From Hysterium pulicare CBS 123377 (taxonomy: Eukaryota; Ascomycota; Dothideomycetes; Hysteriales; Hysteriaceae), in assembly GCA_000467715.1 (NCBI GenBank), contig AJFK01000767.1:1-64000 (forward strand): a stretch of 64,000 nucleotides of DNA, given 5' to 3'. The translations under genes and the position numbers were made by a program. Positions 32,629-43,839 of the stretch are shown one piece after another. The notes under the pieces were generated by a model that was not told the origin of the DNA, did not search any database, and was given only the letters and a program-made list of their open reading frames with translations. How positions within the stretch are numbered: position 1 is the stretch's first letter; the number at the start of each line of letters is the position of its first letter.

Positions 32629-33530
32629 ACGGGACGATTACTAGATATAGGTCCCAGAGATGATATCGTCAGCTATGACAGCAGGATACGGATGTTACCA
32701 TCCAGTGTTTGGACGCCCTGATCAATGCCCGCAACTCCTGGATGTCCTCCGACCAGGGAACCATAAGCCACAGCTCCGGATAATGGACATATTGCAGCAG
32801 CCTTGAAGTCTGCCTGGAGGGTATTATTGTGCTCTTTCAGGCTCTATATTCGATCAGCGTTAGGTTTCTTATTTAAGATTAATTTGCAAGATACCACAAT
32901 ATATATACCTCAAGCCACAGCTCCGTATGATCAAGAACGTTGGGTTATTGGAGCGGATTTAATGCAACAGTGTCCATCCAATCAAAATAACTTTACATTT
33001 AGGGCAATATGCAAAGGCCGTTTGCGGAAATCCGGCGCTGCGGTTTTCCTGCAAGTTCTATTCCCAGTTCTGTGCTCTCATTGGCCTACTGCTCCCTGAC
33101 CGGTCACCCCAATTAGGATCTTGTGTTGCCTTAACCCCCGCGTTATCAGAAACATGTCAGCCTTACCGTGCCACGACCAACTTCATTCCCACGACATGTG
33201 AACCTCTCGTTTTCTGCCTCGTGCGGAATGTGAAGGCACGACACTATGCTAGTGAATGCATTCTGCTCAACTAAAGTGACATCTCAAGCTCACAGTCGTT
33301 CACCTGATATAAATGTATGTCCAGCTTTGGCCGCACCCGCAGTGACGAGCGTTGCCTACTTATATCAGCCTCATCAGTAGGCTTCAACTTATCCCTACTG
33401 GAACTTCACCCGAACCTGGCAGAGCTTTCAGCTTTGAGGGCTTATCCCATCGAGTCATTCATTGAGACCTTCCTATCAACCGCACGTTTTCAGTATTCAA
33501 TATCATCTCGGAGCAGATCGGCCAGACAAG
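32629..33530. other. Intergenic between two plus-strand genes
   Basis: 3' flank of the transporter and promoter/leader of the RBR ligase gene. A GATATAAATG word near 33306 could be TATA-like. No gene is supported. Confidence 0.45.
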
Positions 33531-34830
33531 ATGGGTCAGGCAGCAACAAAGCTATTCCATGAAGAGTTTGGAGCGAATCCACGGTATAGCCATAGTACGG
33601 CAGAATCCTCGTCAAAGTCCAAACGCAGTTCAGCCAGGCCATCTCGGCCTGAGAAGGCTCAGTCGCACTCGTCATCACGCAAATCGAAACCTAGACATAC
33701 TGATGGCACGAAGAAGAAGAGAGCCTCGGGGAAATCAGCCAGATCGTCGAATCGAAGTGACCAGAAAGTGAACGAGCGAGCCCAGCATGCAACGAGGCGC
33801 CGGAGTAGAAGCAGGCCGCCCCTGAAAAGGCGAAATGCAGGGATATCGGTACCTCAAGACTTACGAAAGACTCAAGATCAGAAAGGGAAAACATCCAAAA
33901 AAGTCGAGTTCCAAAACCCTAAAACAAAGCTCGCGAAGAAAGCCAAATCAAGCCAGAAGGGCCTCCATCCGACCGAAGTACACCGCCAAAAGAACGCAAG
34001 AGACGAGGAAAACGTTCATGAAGCCAGAAAACGAAAAGACTGTATCATCTGCACTGACACACGTTCCCTCAGCCGTTTTCCCGATCGCCCTCCGACAGCA
34101 TCATGTACGCACGAGCCAAACATATGCCGACGTTGTCTGAGGAGTTGGATTGAGTCCGAGTTCGCCAGCAAAGTATGGGACCAGATCAACTGTCCGGAAT
34201 GCTTATCACACATGCAATATCAAGACATCAAAGAATTCGCACCCTCAAACGTCTTTCGGCGGTATGTAGTCTCAACATCGTTCCCCAAGACAAAGCGACA
34301 ACGTTCAACATCCTACTAACAAGCCCCCAATAGCTATGACAAACTCTCAACCAAAGCCGCGCTAGAAGCCATCCCAGGTTTCCGCTGGTGCATAGCCAAA
34401 CGATGCACATCAGGCCAAGTACACGACCCAGGCAACGCAACGCCCAAATTCGTGTGCGTAAGCTGCAAGCACCAGCACTGCACCGTCCACAACATCCGCT
34501 GGCACCGAGACGAGACCTGCGCCGAGTACGACTACCGCACCGACGGAAACTTGAAGAAGGCGGAGGAGGCCGCGAGTAAGAAGTGGATTAAGAACACGGC
34601 GAAGAAGTGTCCTGGGTGTAATTGGAATATCGAGAAGAATTATGGATGTGATCATATGACTTGTGAGTTGGGTTTTAGCTTATAGATGGGGGAGTTGAGA
34701 GTTAGGCTGATTTTCGTGTGCAGGTTTGAAATGCAAACATCAGTTTTGCTGGCAGTGTCTTGCTCCTTATGGGCCTATTCGGGATCAGGGGAATCAGTTG
34801 CATAGGACTGATTGCTCGCATTACGGATAA
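33531..34830 (+). CDS. RBR-type E3 ubiquitin ligase with a predicted N-myristoylation site, three exons
   Basis: Exons 33531-34261, 34334-34662 and 34724-34830 give 388 aa. The first 165 residues are disordered and very basic. RING1 starts at C171 (CIICTD...SCTHEPNICRRC...NCPEC). The IBR zinc ligands run from C263 to about C306 (VCVSCKHQHCTVH). RING2 follows (KKCPGCNWNIEKNYGCDHMT|CLKCKHQFCWQC), where C349 corresponds to the catalytic cysteine of RBR ligases that accepts ubiquitin before transfer. The start MGQAATKL has Gly2 and Thr6, a good N-myristoylation context, which suggests membrane attachment. An alternative upstream ATG at 33462 in the same frame would hide Gly2. Both short introns fall between or inside zinc modules and keep frame. 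Target proteins are unknown. Confidence 0.9.
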
Positions 34831-35356
34831 TGCACAGCGTCGCACCTATATCGGGAAGCTCTCCAGTCATTATTCTTGCGGCAGGGTCCTTCAAACTCGG
34901 TGCTCATTAAAATGGCTCTTCATCGCCGACCGCATACATCGCACGAACTTACGGGCTTCCATCAACATGCATGATAAGGCTTAGGGTGGAGTCTGAAATC
35001 AGATTATGGTGCTTGGATAGATTTCATTATAATGATTTAATGGCGGAAACGTGAGGGTGTGAATCAGTAAAGTTGGGAGACTTCTCCGTTGGGACTAGAG
35101 TTGGTTCCAAGATCCTTTTTGAGTCGTAGTTTCTCAGATGTAAAATCAGTTTTGCCTTGGCTGAAGAGAGCCAGATTATCCAATAAAGAGATCCAAAAGA
35201 ATATTGACAAGAAGAAATTTCCAAACTGCCTTGCAGACCGAAAAATGCAAAGCCCGAGGACACGGAAAATAATTATCTGACGAAGACATCCCAACCGAAA
35301 AAGGAAAAAGTAAGGAAGAAAAACAGAAGCCGTTAACCCAACTCCACCCCTTCCAA
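34831..35356. other. Intergenic, convergent gene ends
   Basis: It lies between the stops of the RBR gene (plus) and the secreted-protein gene (minus). No gene is supported. Confidence 0.5.
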
Positions 35357-35812
35357 TCAACCCTCCAATTCCGTCAACTGCTTCCCCAACTCCAACCAAT
35401 CACACCTCGCACTCTTCGCCACCTTATCAAACCCCTGCACCCTCAGATCCCCCAACCCAGGATAACTCATCCTAAGAGCCTGGCCCTTACATCCGATATC
35501 AGCGAAAAGCGTGCAGGTGAAGGCGTCGGCTGGTGTGGGCGGATAGTCGGGTCCAAAGCTCGAAAATATGGACTGCCAGTCGTCGAAGAAGTTGTTGCAG
35601 GTGGCCATTTCGTCGACGATCCAGTGCCAGCATTGGCCGAGCCAGGAGGGCTCGGTGCAGAGGTACATTCCGGCGGTGTAGGAGGAGCGTTCTGTGAGTG
35701 GGTTGGAAAGGGTTTTAGGGGTGTAGTCGGTGCTGGAGATGGGGGAGGATGATACTGGGAAGGTGAGGGAGAGGAGAGCCCCGAGGATGGTAGATAGTGT
35801 TAGGAGTTGCAT
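35357..35812 (-). CDS. Small secreted cysteine-rich protein
   Basis: A single exon of 151 aa. The N-terminus MQLLTLSTILGALLSLTFPV is a typical signal peptide, with a likely cut before SSSPISS or shortly after. The mature part has six Cys (about residues 52, 61, 72, 99, 108 and 136), enough for three disulfides, spaced around YLCTEPSWLGQCWHW, MATCNNFF, FTCTLFADIGCKG and SARCDWL. Small size, secretion and even Cys number fit a candidate effector or surface protein, but no named family is recognised, so this role is inference. It is divergent from the F-box/LRR gene, with 879 nt between the starts. Confidence 0.82.
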   Translation of the reverse strand: MQLLTLSTILGALLSLTFPVSSSPISSTDYTPKTLSNPLTERSSYTAGMYLCTEPSWLGQCWHWIVDEMATCNNFFDDWQSIFSSFGPDYPPTPADAFTCTLFADIGCKGQALRMSYPGLGDLRVQGFDKVAKSARCDWLELGKQLTELEG

Positions 35813-36691
35813 TGTTGTGATTTAATGGGGGTTTCTCGGTTGAAGCTTCGTAGTAGATATGCCATTCACGACGTTTTCGCGTCCTTGATGTATGATTCGA
35901 TAAGAGAATGGTGATATGTCGCAGCACCGTCTCGTGATTGGGGCATGGACAGATGATGATTTATCTTGCCCGGTATATGCAACCGGAAAGGTATTTACTC
36001 GGCGGCTTTGTCGCGGCTATATACTCTTTGTTTTCTCTTCTGCTTATAATGAGATGATAAAGAAATGACATGTTCGATGAGCTTGATGAGCCTTGGCTGA
36101 AGGCGAAAGAACGATCAGACAAAGAACCTACGGGGATTTAGAGAGAAGTTATGTCATTATTTGAACTGTCGTAGTTGTAGCTGAGTAGTACTTAGATATT
36201 AATACAGGAGATCGTGAACGGTAGCATTTCTACTCTGGTTCTAATTGAGTTAGAGATAGGAGAATTTTTTTTCTGGGTAGTGCCAGTGTTTCCTGGAGCT
36301 GAGATGAAAAACCATGCTGGGAGACCTATCCAATCGGCTCTGTTCTTTGCGATAGGAGGTTGAAATTTGCTTGTACGGTGTATCCTTAACATGAGAGATG
36401 TAAATGAAGTGTGAGGTGAGAAGGGTATGGCTTGAATTCGCGTCTCCAAAAAGGGGCTAGCGCGGTTGCTGCCACTTCCGTTCGCCACGTTCATCGTCAT
36501 TCCTGCAGTCAGCAGCTTCCGCACAGCCTCATTCATCCCAGATTCCAAGACTCTGTTTCGCGACTATCATAGTTCATGCTGAGCGATATAACCTTGATAT
36601 ATGCCTCAGGATGTCGCCCGCTTTTCATGACTTATCCTCCACAATGCTATACTTGAGTTGACGCCTTTGACCTAAATATCTCCTCTAGGCC
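35813..36691. promoter_or_regulatory. Divergent promoter region
   Basis: It separates the starts of the secreted-protein gene (minus) and the F-box/LRR gene (plus). No specific element is recognised and no gene is supported in it. Confidence 0.4.
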
Positions 36692-39208
36692 ATGGATGAT
36701 TCTCTCCCCTCCTACGAATCAGCCATCAGAAAGAACCATTGGGATCTCGTTGCTCGATATCTCCCATCTCGTGATCTCTGCTCGGCTGCACTTGTTTGTC
36801 AAGAATGGCACGCAATATTTGTCCCTCAGTTATGGGGAAATCCAGCCTCACATTTTGGAGCGCAGAATGACACGGTTTATGGTATCTCTGACTCGACATA
36901 TCTGAAGATGCCTTTTATTGATTGCTTTTCAGTTGCTCTTACACGTTTCAAACGAACACTTTCATGGGCGCGTCTTAGCGTCCGTGAGTTAACGCATACC
37001 CTACATCTTCCGCCAGCACACGCAGAAATCTATGGCGGACCACATTATGAATGGCTTCGAGATATTCTTGAGCGTCTACCTTATCTTCAATCCCTCATCG
37101 TTAATGGCCTGCCTTTCTTCGATCATGCAGCTTTACTCACCCTACGTTATCAAAGCCTCTGGCGCCAGGCATCAAATCCACAGAGCTTCCCTGTGTACGG
37201 TTTACGACTATTAGATGCCTCCGGCTGCTCCAATGCAACGTCTACAGGCCTAACAGAGGCGCTTCCACGCTTTCCAGAGTTGATATCCCTCGACCTGTCG
37301 AGGACTATCGCTGCCAAAGATGATGCAGTATTTAGGACGCTAGCAGTTCTTCCTAACCTTCGCGTGCTGAAGTTGCGAGGCCTCAGTCTGAAGGATATCG
37401 ATTTTGAAAGCATAGCAACGTCAATTGGGACCCGAGTGAGAAGCCTGGATATACGTGAGAACCTGTTGACCGACACTAGCGCCCGATTGCTCCTGGACCA
37501 CTGCTTGAAGGAGTGCAGAACGGAACGACACGCACAACAGCCACCCCTGACCCCAATTCGAGATAACTGGTGCTCCGAGAGATTTGGTCACATCGGAGGC
37601 GAAGATTTCGAGCCACACTTGCGGAGAAATCTAATTCAAGGCTTTGTTGGCCGCCTTTCCATAGAAGATGCGAACGATGTCGGTGTTACACATCTCTACC
37701 TATCGAAGAACTGTATCACAGTTGAAGGAGTATCAGGATTGATACGATCAAAGAGGCTGCAAGTACTTGATATAGGCACACTCTCGAAAGCTTTCCAAAG
37801 ACCTCGGTCTTTATCTGTTAATGATGACGAAGAACGTTTTAGCCTGCCTGGCGCCGAGAAGCTTACGCATATCCTGGCAGATTGTGCCTCGGAGCGATTG
37901 AGGTATCTCCGAATTAACTACGCTGTCATCACGGAAGAGGCTCCTCCTACTACAAACATTCTGCGAACAGAATTAGAAGGGGATGCCGCCGTTTACCGTC
38001 CAGATGATGGCCATGAGCTTGAGGCAATCGAACCGCCCACGCCCGAACTAGATTCTTTGCCTACGGCTGTCTATGAACTTCCAGGCGACATGACTCTTCC
38101 TGTCGAATTGCCAAATCGACCTCCTAAAATTGAGATTGTCAACGATTCTGACGAAAGTCCGACTCGGAACGGTGGACTTGAAGCTCAACCATCGCCTTCC
38201 CTCCATGGTGCGCCTACCATAAAAGTCACCTCGGAACGTCCACCTGAAGTCAGACGTGGTTCCGCTTACGCGCCCGAGCTAGTCCATAGTGATATACCAT
38301 TGTCACCCCTTAGTCCTCTTCTCGACGCAAGTGGAGGCTTGTCTCCGCTCAGTAACTATTTTGGTGGCGAAGAAAGAAGCCCTTCTTTGCACAGCAATGA
38401 TGACGAACAAGAAGATGCTCCATCACGTCGAAGTTCCACGTACTACGTAGAAGAACGTCGGGCTCGTATGGAAACACGACAAGCTCAAGAAAACTATCTT
38501 CATCCTGGAATGCTTCCTAAGGTGCATACTCTGGTTCTGACAGATGTCCCGATGAGAACAGATCGGCCTGAAGTAGTAAACCGACTCATCCAATTCGTTA
38601 AGGACTGTGCAGAAGAGACCGAGATTGCGAAATTACGCGCACACTATACTTACGCTCTACCACCGGGACGGAGCCGGGCTGTCGCCGAGAGAGAGCATAC
38701 TGGCAGTCTCTTTGCTTTGCGTCGTGTCGTTTTGGAAATGGCACCTCCTACTGCGCTGCCGAAGAAGATATCCACAAGCTGGCGTCAATATCCGGCCAAA
38801 TCATCAACGGAAGACACAGACTCGGAAGCCTTTTGGGAAGCGGCCACGCATGATTTCTCATTTTTTGGTGATGAAGAGTGCGGTCTTCCCAATGCAGAAC
38901 CGGGTCGTCATCTTCCGCTCATGGCAATGAGTGGACTTATGGTAGCATCACAGCCAAAACAGCCGCCTCGACAGATCGATCCTAGCTCCGCTCCCGCTCC
39001 TACGTATGATATACTCACCGAGTTATCAAAGTTCCGGAAAGATAGGAAAGCTGCTTATCAAGCTGCGATCGATAGAGGAGATCCTGAACCTGCGGTCGAA
39101 GGGTATTGGCCAGGAGACATCACCGTTGTTAGGGAGGCTGCCGGTGCCGAACTTGGAACTGTAGATTACTATGGGAATCGCTTCGAAGGGGGATATCTTT
39201 ACAGATAA
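36692..39208 (+). CDS. F-box / leucine-rich repeat protein, single exon
   Basis: 838 aa from the ATG at 36692. Residues about 13-50 (RKNHWDLVARYLPSRDLCSA, then LVCQEWHAIFVPQLWGNP) fit an F-box: Leu/Pro pair, LVC core, then the conserved W and LW. Leu-rich repeats follow from about residue 120 to 360 (LPYLQSLIVNGLPFF, LRLLDASGCSNATSTGL, LISLDLSRT, LRVLKLRGLSL, VRSLDIRENLLT, VTHLYLSKNCITVEGVSGL). The middle (about 400-610) is disordered and Pro/Ser/Glu-rich, and the C-terminus carries further Leu-rich segments and ends GTVDYYGNRFEGGYLYR. By family, such proteins link substrates to the SCF ubiquitin ligase through Skp1. The substrate is unknown. Confidence 0.8.
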   Translation: MDDSLPSYESAIRKNHWDLVARYLPSRDLCSAALVCQEWHAIFVPQLWGNPASHFGAQNDTVYGISDSTYLKMPFIDCFSVALTRFKRTLSWARLSVRELTHTLHLPPAHAEIYGGPHYEWLRDILERLPYLQSLIVNGLPFFDHAALLTLRYQSLWRQASNPQSFPVYGLRLLDASGCSNATSTGLTEALPRFPELISLDLSRTIAAKDDAVFRTLAVLPNLRVLKLRGLSLKDIDFESIATSIGTRVRSLDIRENLLTDTSARLLLDHCLKECRTERHAQQPPLTPIRDNWCSERFGHIGGEDFEPHLRRNLIQGFVGRLSIEDANDVGVTHLYLSKNCITVEGVSGLIRSKRLQVLDIGTLSKAFQRPRSLSVNDDEERFSLPGAEKLTHILADCASERLRYLRINYAVITEEAPPTTNILRTELEGDAAVYRPDDGHELEAIEPPTPELDSLPTAVYELPGDMTLPVELPNRPPKIEIVNDSDESPTRNGGLEAQPSPSLHGAPTIKVTSERPPEVRRGSAYAPELVHSDIPLSPLSPLLDASGGLSPLSNYFGGEERSPSLHSNDDEQEDAPSRRSSTYYVEERRARMETRQAQENYLHPGMLPKVHTLVLTDVPMRTDRPEVVNRLIQFVKDCAEETEIAKLRAHYTYALPPGRSRAVAEREHTGSLFALRRVVLEMAPPTALPKKISTSWRQYPAKSSTEDTDSEAFWEAATHDFSFFGDEECGLPNAEPGRHLPLMAMSGLMVASQPKQPPRQIDPSSAPAPTYDILTELSKFRKDRKAAYQAAIDRGDPEPAVEGYWPGDITVVREAAGAELGTVDYYGNRFEGGYLYR

Positions 39209-40129
39209 TCTCAAAAAATCGATCGCTGCTTCGCTTACTAGCCCCTTCCCTCATGAGGGATATAATCTGATTAGCTATGCCCGACATGTTATCAGCACAC
39301 TACATTTGCACTACAACTTACTCTGGGTAGGTTTAAAACAGTGTACGTGCTCAAGGGTCTACACGTCGCCACGGAGATTTTGACATCGGCCCCTATTAGT
39401 GGTATCGCCTTGGGCAGATTCCTGGAAGTTCTTCGAGCTGTCGTTCTTTACGTCCATGTGTCTCTCTTCGTCTTGGGCTGATTCAAGCGATGTCTTAGGT
39501 GTTCAAAGCCAAAAAAAAGATAAACTCCGGGTGGAAAGGCTAGATCCGGACAATGTTTCAAATTTCTTTGTACGAACAATGTTGTCAAAGAAGCGTTCAT
39601 GCTAACAAACACGGCCACACCTGCCGAAAGCCACTACAGGTATGTTTGCGAGCTATGCGTTGACGGAAACCTACTTCGTCTATGCAGATTTTTGCTCAGA
39701 AATATATCAGCAGTTGACCTCCACTATGCATCCGTTGATAGGTACATCATTCAGCGTGCAGTTCTCATGCTGCAGGAGTGTCCAGAAAACCCTCATTCAT
39801 TATACCCAAAGACCTCAACTGCTTTATACACTCACAAAACTTTGTTCAATATGGCTGTAGTCTCTATGAAACCAGGTGAATGTATCTCGTCACAGTCATT
39901 GCCACGAATATATAGTACTATCTTGCTGTAAGATTTTCTTCCCTTTGACTCACCTACTTTCCCCTCGATATTATCATTCTTCACAACTATCAACTGCTTA
40001 TTTCGTGAGAGGAAAATCTTTTTTTATAAACGGCGGAAAACCAAGCTTAACGCTCGATAAATCATCCAAAGAACAGAAAGTCCCAGCCCGCTTCCAAGTC
40101 AGCTTCAGCCATTTATTGCGCAGGCCACG
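39209..40129. other. Intergenic between two plus-strand genes
   Basis: AT-rich, with only short unconnected open frames; the 3' flank of the F-box gene and the leader of the next gene. Nothing else is seen. Confidence 0.5.
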
Positions 40130-41756
40130 ATGTGTGACTTATGCAAGGGTCCATACGAAGTTCAGAATTATGAGAAGCGGGAGTCCATATGGGATGATCA
40201 CAGATTTTTCAGAAACACAGTGAATTTATGGGGTAAACATACTCAATCTCTCGCCGAATTGGATCTGAAAAATCCTATCCATCCCATCTTCGCCCCTGAG
40301 AACTTCCCTGGTCTAGAATACGAAGTGTTGGAACCGACACTGCGCCTCGCGACGCGTTTTCTCACCGCGCCGGAGCTGCTATCCTATTGGCACGCGATGT
40401 TCCTCGGCGACAGAAAATGGAAGAACGATTGGGAGATCTGGCGGACACCGGAGAGTTTTCCTGAGGGTTCCACTTCACGTCCGCATCAGTTGAAGAAATT
40501 GGCGGAAGAAGCCACTATTGCTGAGCTCACTGACCTTGCTAAAGTCATCACCTTTTATGCTGTCGATGATGATGAACTCGGTGACCTAAACTTCATGGCC
40601 ACCACGTCTCGGTACAGACTCGATCGTTTGGCACTCAGACATGTCGATGAAGAGGAGCAGTACCGTATGATGCCTCCAAGATTTCCGAATGGTGTACCTT
40701 CTACAGTACGCTTCAAACACGGGTTCTATGAACGTCTTTCTCGCTACGAAAATAGAGTCACATCATACCGAGGTGACTGGGCTATTTATCACGTTCTTCA
40801 TGAACGCATGTACCTTGCAAAAATCCTGGTCCACGAAATTGCTCATTGTGCGCAGAATGCCGTTCATAGGGGCAAGGGCTACAATTGCGAAGCATATTTT
40901 GAAGAGGAAATCATTGCTGAAGCTGGTTGTTCTTGGGAAAACTCAATATTCGGGGGCAGGCTTGTTGTTACGTGGCCTGACAATCATGCTTCTAGCAACA
41001 CTCAGAAGTGCGGACATCATCGTAACAGAATGGCCATACTTCTATGGAGTATATACACCTCAACGAGATTGGCTTTTCAAAGACTTTATCGCATGGTCTG
41101 TACCACTTGACTACATCTACGGATTGTTCACTGACAAGTTCTGGGACGAAGAGCTGCCTCGTCTTGGAGCGGAGGTAATGAAGCCGAAGAGGACGTTCGG
41201 GCTCGTAATGGCAACACAGATGTGCGAGTGTTTCCATACATCGAGTGTTATACAAAACCCATTCGTGCTTTCGGAGTTCACTCATATCCCGGAGGACTAT
41301 ATCCTAGAACAAGATGGATTTATCCGCCCACGAAACGAGTGGGACGAGCTGACTGGAGCTTTTGGTAACTTAGATTGGGACACATGCTTTGAGCGAGAGG
41401 TCCGCTGCCGGATCTGCGAGGCAAAAAAGACAGAATTTAGGATGCAGGAGTGCGAGCATCAAGCGCACCCTCTCGTGGAGTACGACTGCGGACATTTACG
41501 ACTTCGGAATGTCTGGGATGAGCTGCCGGGTGAACGCGGAGGCCTCGACTGGGAGACTCGCTGGGACCAGTTCCCAATGGAAGCTTTCAGCGATCTTTCC
41601 TGGGATATCTCATGGGAGCGCGAGAATCGATGCCAACTGTGTGAACAGGAAAAGGGCGAATTTGTCTTCCACTGTGAACACCAGTTTCTGTTGTTATATA
41701 CCGTTGGGCAGCTGGATATCGTGTTCAAACAAGTCCGCGAGTTCGAAGCACCATAG
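40130..41756 (+). CDS. Unknown protein with HExxH site and duplicated zinc-knuckle-like modules
   Basis: Two long frames must be joined: 40130-40971 and 41006-41756, giving about 530 aa. The proposed 34-nt intron (GTGGCC...CACTCAG) is very short; a GC-donor intron of 46 nt (from about 40960) or a one-base sequence error would also restore the frame. Residues 231-266 (LVHEIAHCAQ, then EAYFEEEIIAEAG) contain HEIAH, a metallopeptidase-type zinc site (H235, E236, H239) with several Glu about 20 residues later that could give a third ligand. CxxC pairs occur at the start (MCDLCKG) and twice near the end, each in a repeated module: NEWDELTGAFGNLDWD...RCRICEAKKTEF...CEHQ and NVWDELPGERGGLDWE...RCQLCEQEKGEF..CEHQ. 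I do not recognise the family. Peptidase activity is a guess from HExxH only. Confidence 0.65.
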
Positions 41757-41998
41757 ATTTAACAAGAATAATATCATCTCTTAAAGTTCCAATATATTGC
41801 TTTTCTCTAACCAACTAAGACAATGATTATCAAAAGTGCTCTTCTATAATGAATGTACATGTCTATGCAATCCTAATTTGTGCAAGGCTTCGAGCTTTGC
41901 CAAGAATTCCGCTACCCGGTCCAAACACAAGTCCGTCAGACACCACAAGCTTACCGTCAACATCAACACTTCTACTTACCCATCATCCATCGCACAAA

Positions 41999-42977
41999 AT
42001 GGAGACCGTCCTACAACCGCTGCGCTCTCTTCTCCAGCCAATTACCCATAATCTCCCCAAACCCATCGTCTCCACCGGACGTACCCTTCTCGGTCCCTTC
42101 TGCTACAAGACGCTTATCCTGGACATTGATCCTTTGAACAATCCGGATTGCCTCAAACTCGCAATATCGAAGGGCCTGGGAATTGGCATTATCGGCGCCA
42201 GCTCCATCGTCAAGGTTCCCCAGCTTATCAAGCTCATCAACTCAAAGTCTTCGGAGGGTGTCAGCTTCTTGTCCTACCTACTCGAGAGCTCCAGCTACTT
42301 GATCAGTCTGAGCTATAACGTCCGCCATGGCTTTCCATTTTCCACGTACGGCGAGACTGCCTTGATTTTGGTTCAGAACATTGTAATTGCTTCGCTGGTG
42401 CTTAAGTACAGTGGGAGCAATGCCGGTGTCGCGGCGTGGGTTGCGGGGTTGGCCGCGGCTGGTGCGGCGTTGTTTAGAGAAGATGTGGTGAATGTCAAGC
42501 AATTGGCATGGTTGCAGGCGGGTGCCGGCGTGTTGGGTGTTGCGAGTAAGGTACCGCAAATTCTGGCGATTTGGCAGGAGGGTGGAACGGGCCAGTTGAG
42601 TGCTTTCGCTGTAAGCTCCATTTCCTATCTACCTCATATCTCACCAGTCTATTCGTATGCATAGAGAATGTTTGACTAATCCATGGATGCCCACATAGGT
42701 CTTCAACTACCTCGCCGGCTCCCTTAGCCGCATCTTCACTACGCTGCAAGAAGTCCCCGACCCACTGATTCTCTACGGATTCATCGCCGGCTTCGCGCTC
42801 AACGCCGTTCTCGCATTCCAGATGATCTGGTATTGGAACTCGCCATCTTCTAAGAAGACACCCAGCGCGAAATTGGAGCGCCCCATCGTAGCGGAAGTCA
42901 AGGAAAAGATACAGGGAGCTAGCTCCGGAGTGAGCACTGGGAAGGGGAAGAGTCCCAGTACTAGGAGAAGGGGTTAG
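41999..42977 (+). CDS. MPDU1-like PQ-loop membrane protein (dolichol-phosphate-mannose utilisation)
   Basis: Exons 41999-42610 and 42699-42977, joined by an 88-nt phase-0 intron, give 296 aa. Two PQ-loop motifs are present: SSIVKVPQLIKLINSKSSEG and VASKVPQILAIWQEGGTGQL, each followed by hydrophobic helices, for about seven TM segments in total. Size, motif sequence and the C-terminal end (VFNYLAGSLSRIFTTLQEV, then a short basic tail) match eukaryotic MPDU1, an ER membrane protein needed for use of dolichol-phosphate mannose and glucose in N-glycan and GPI synthesis. The ATG at 41999 is preferred to an in-frame upstream ATG at 41849 because the extra 50 residues are low-complexity leader-like and homologous proteins start near METVLQ. 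Confidence 0.88.
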
Positions 42978-43839
42978 TTGCACGGTTTGAATTGGTTTTT
43001 ATTACTTCATTTTCAGATACGGCCAGCATTGAACGGGTTCATGGCCGGTGAGAATCTTTGGATCATTGCTCTATAATGATAATTTAATCTCTCATTGCTC
43101 TATGTCTGTTTCTTTCCGAACTAACCCGTCTTTCATTTCCTTACGTTGACATCCGGTTTCTTTCGGTACTGTGAATGAGAATGAGACTGTGGAGCCGCAG
43201 GTGACGCACTTTGTTTGGACGGAGCCTGTGTCAGTATAGAACACGGTGAAAGCTTCGTGCGTTCGTCACCCGCCAAAATGCGCTCGAACCCCACCGTAGA
43301 TATGGGAGAAGCTCGGCGAATGCCGTCGTTGTCAACTGAATCACTGTGTCCAAAGTCTACATAAACAAACCCCCCGTCTCCCAATCCTCACTCTCTACTT
43401 TGTTCGAAACATCAACTCACTCACGGACAACTCACTCTTTCTCACTACCTTGAGCTGCAAAGCAAACCTCCTTCATTACCTCTTTTTCATTCCTGTTGTC
43501 TGTCACAGACAAGAGGAGACTCAATTTGGGGAATCACAAACAACTCTGCTAAGGATATTGTTTGGTTCCACAACCACAGCATCAGCCTGATCCAGAGCTT
43601 TCTCATTAACTCAAGATCCTCCTACCGCTATTCCACTAGACCACCAATAGTACATAGAACGGCCAACACCGTTCATCAACCTCCAATCAACAAGCTTCCC
43701 TAAGCTCAAAGGTACCACGCTCCCGTCCTTATTTCCACTATATCGCCTCTACTCAAGCATGCTGCTAGCCCTATACATTGCTTCCTCCTTCACATATATC
43801 ATTTATATCTAATTAGTCTTATTCTAGTCTTGAAAAATA
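42978..43839. other. Intergenic, leader of the next gene
   Basis: The segment is CT- and CA-rich from about 43380 onward, as expected for a fungal promoter and 5' leader. No gene is supported. Confidence 0.5.
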
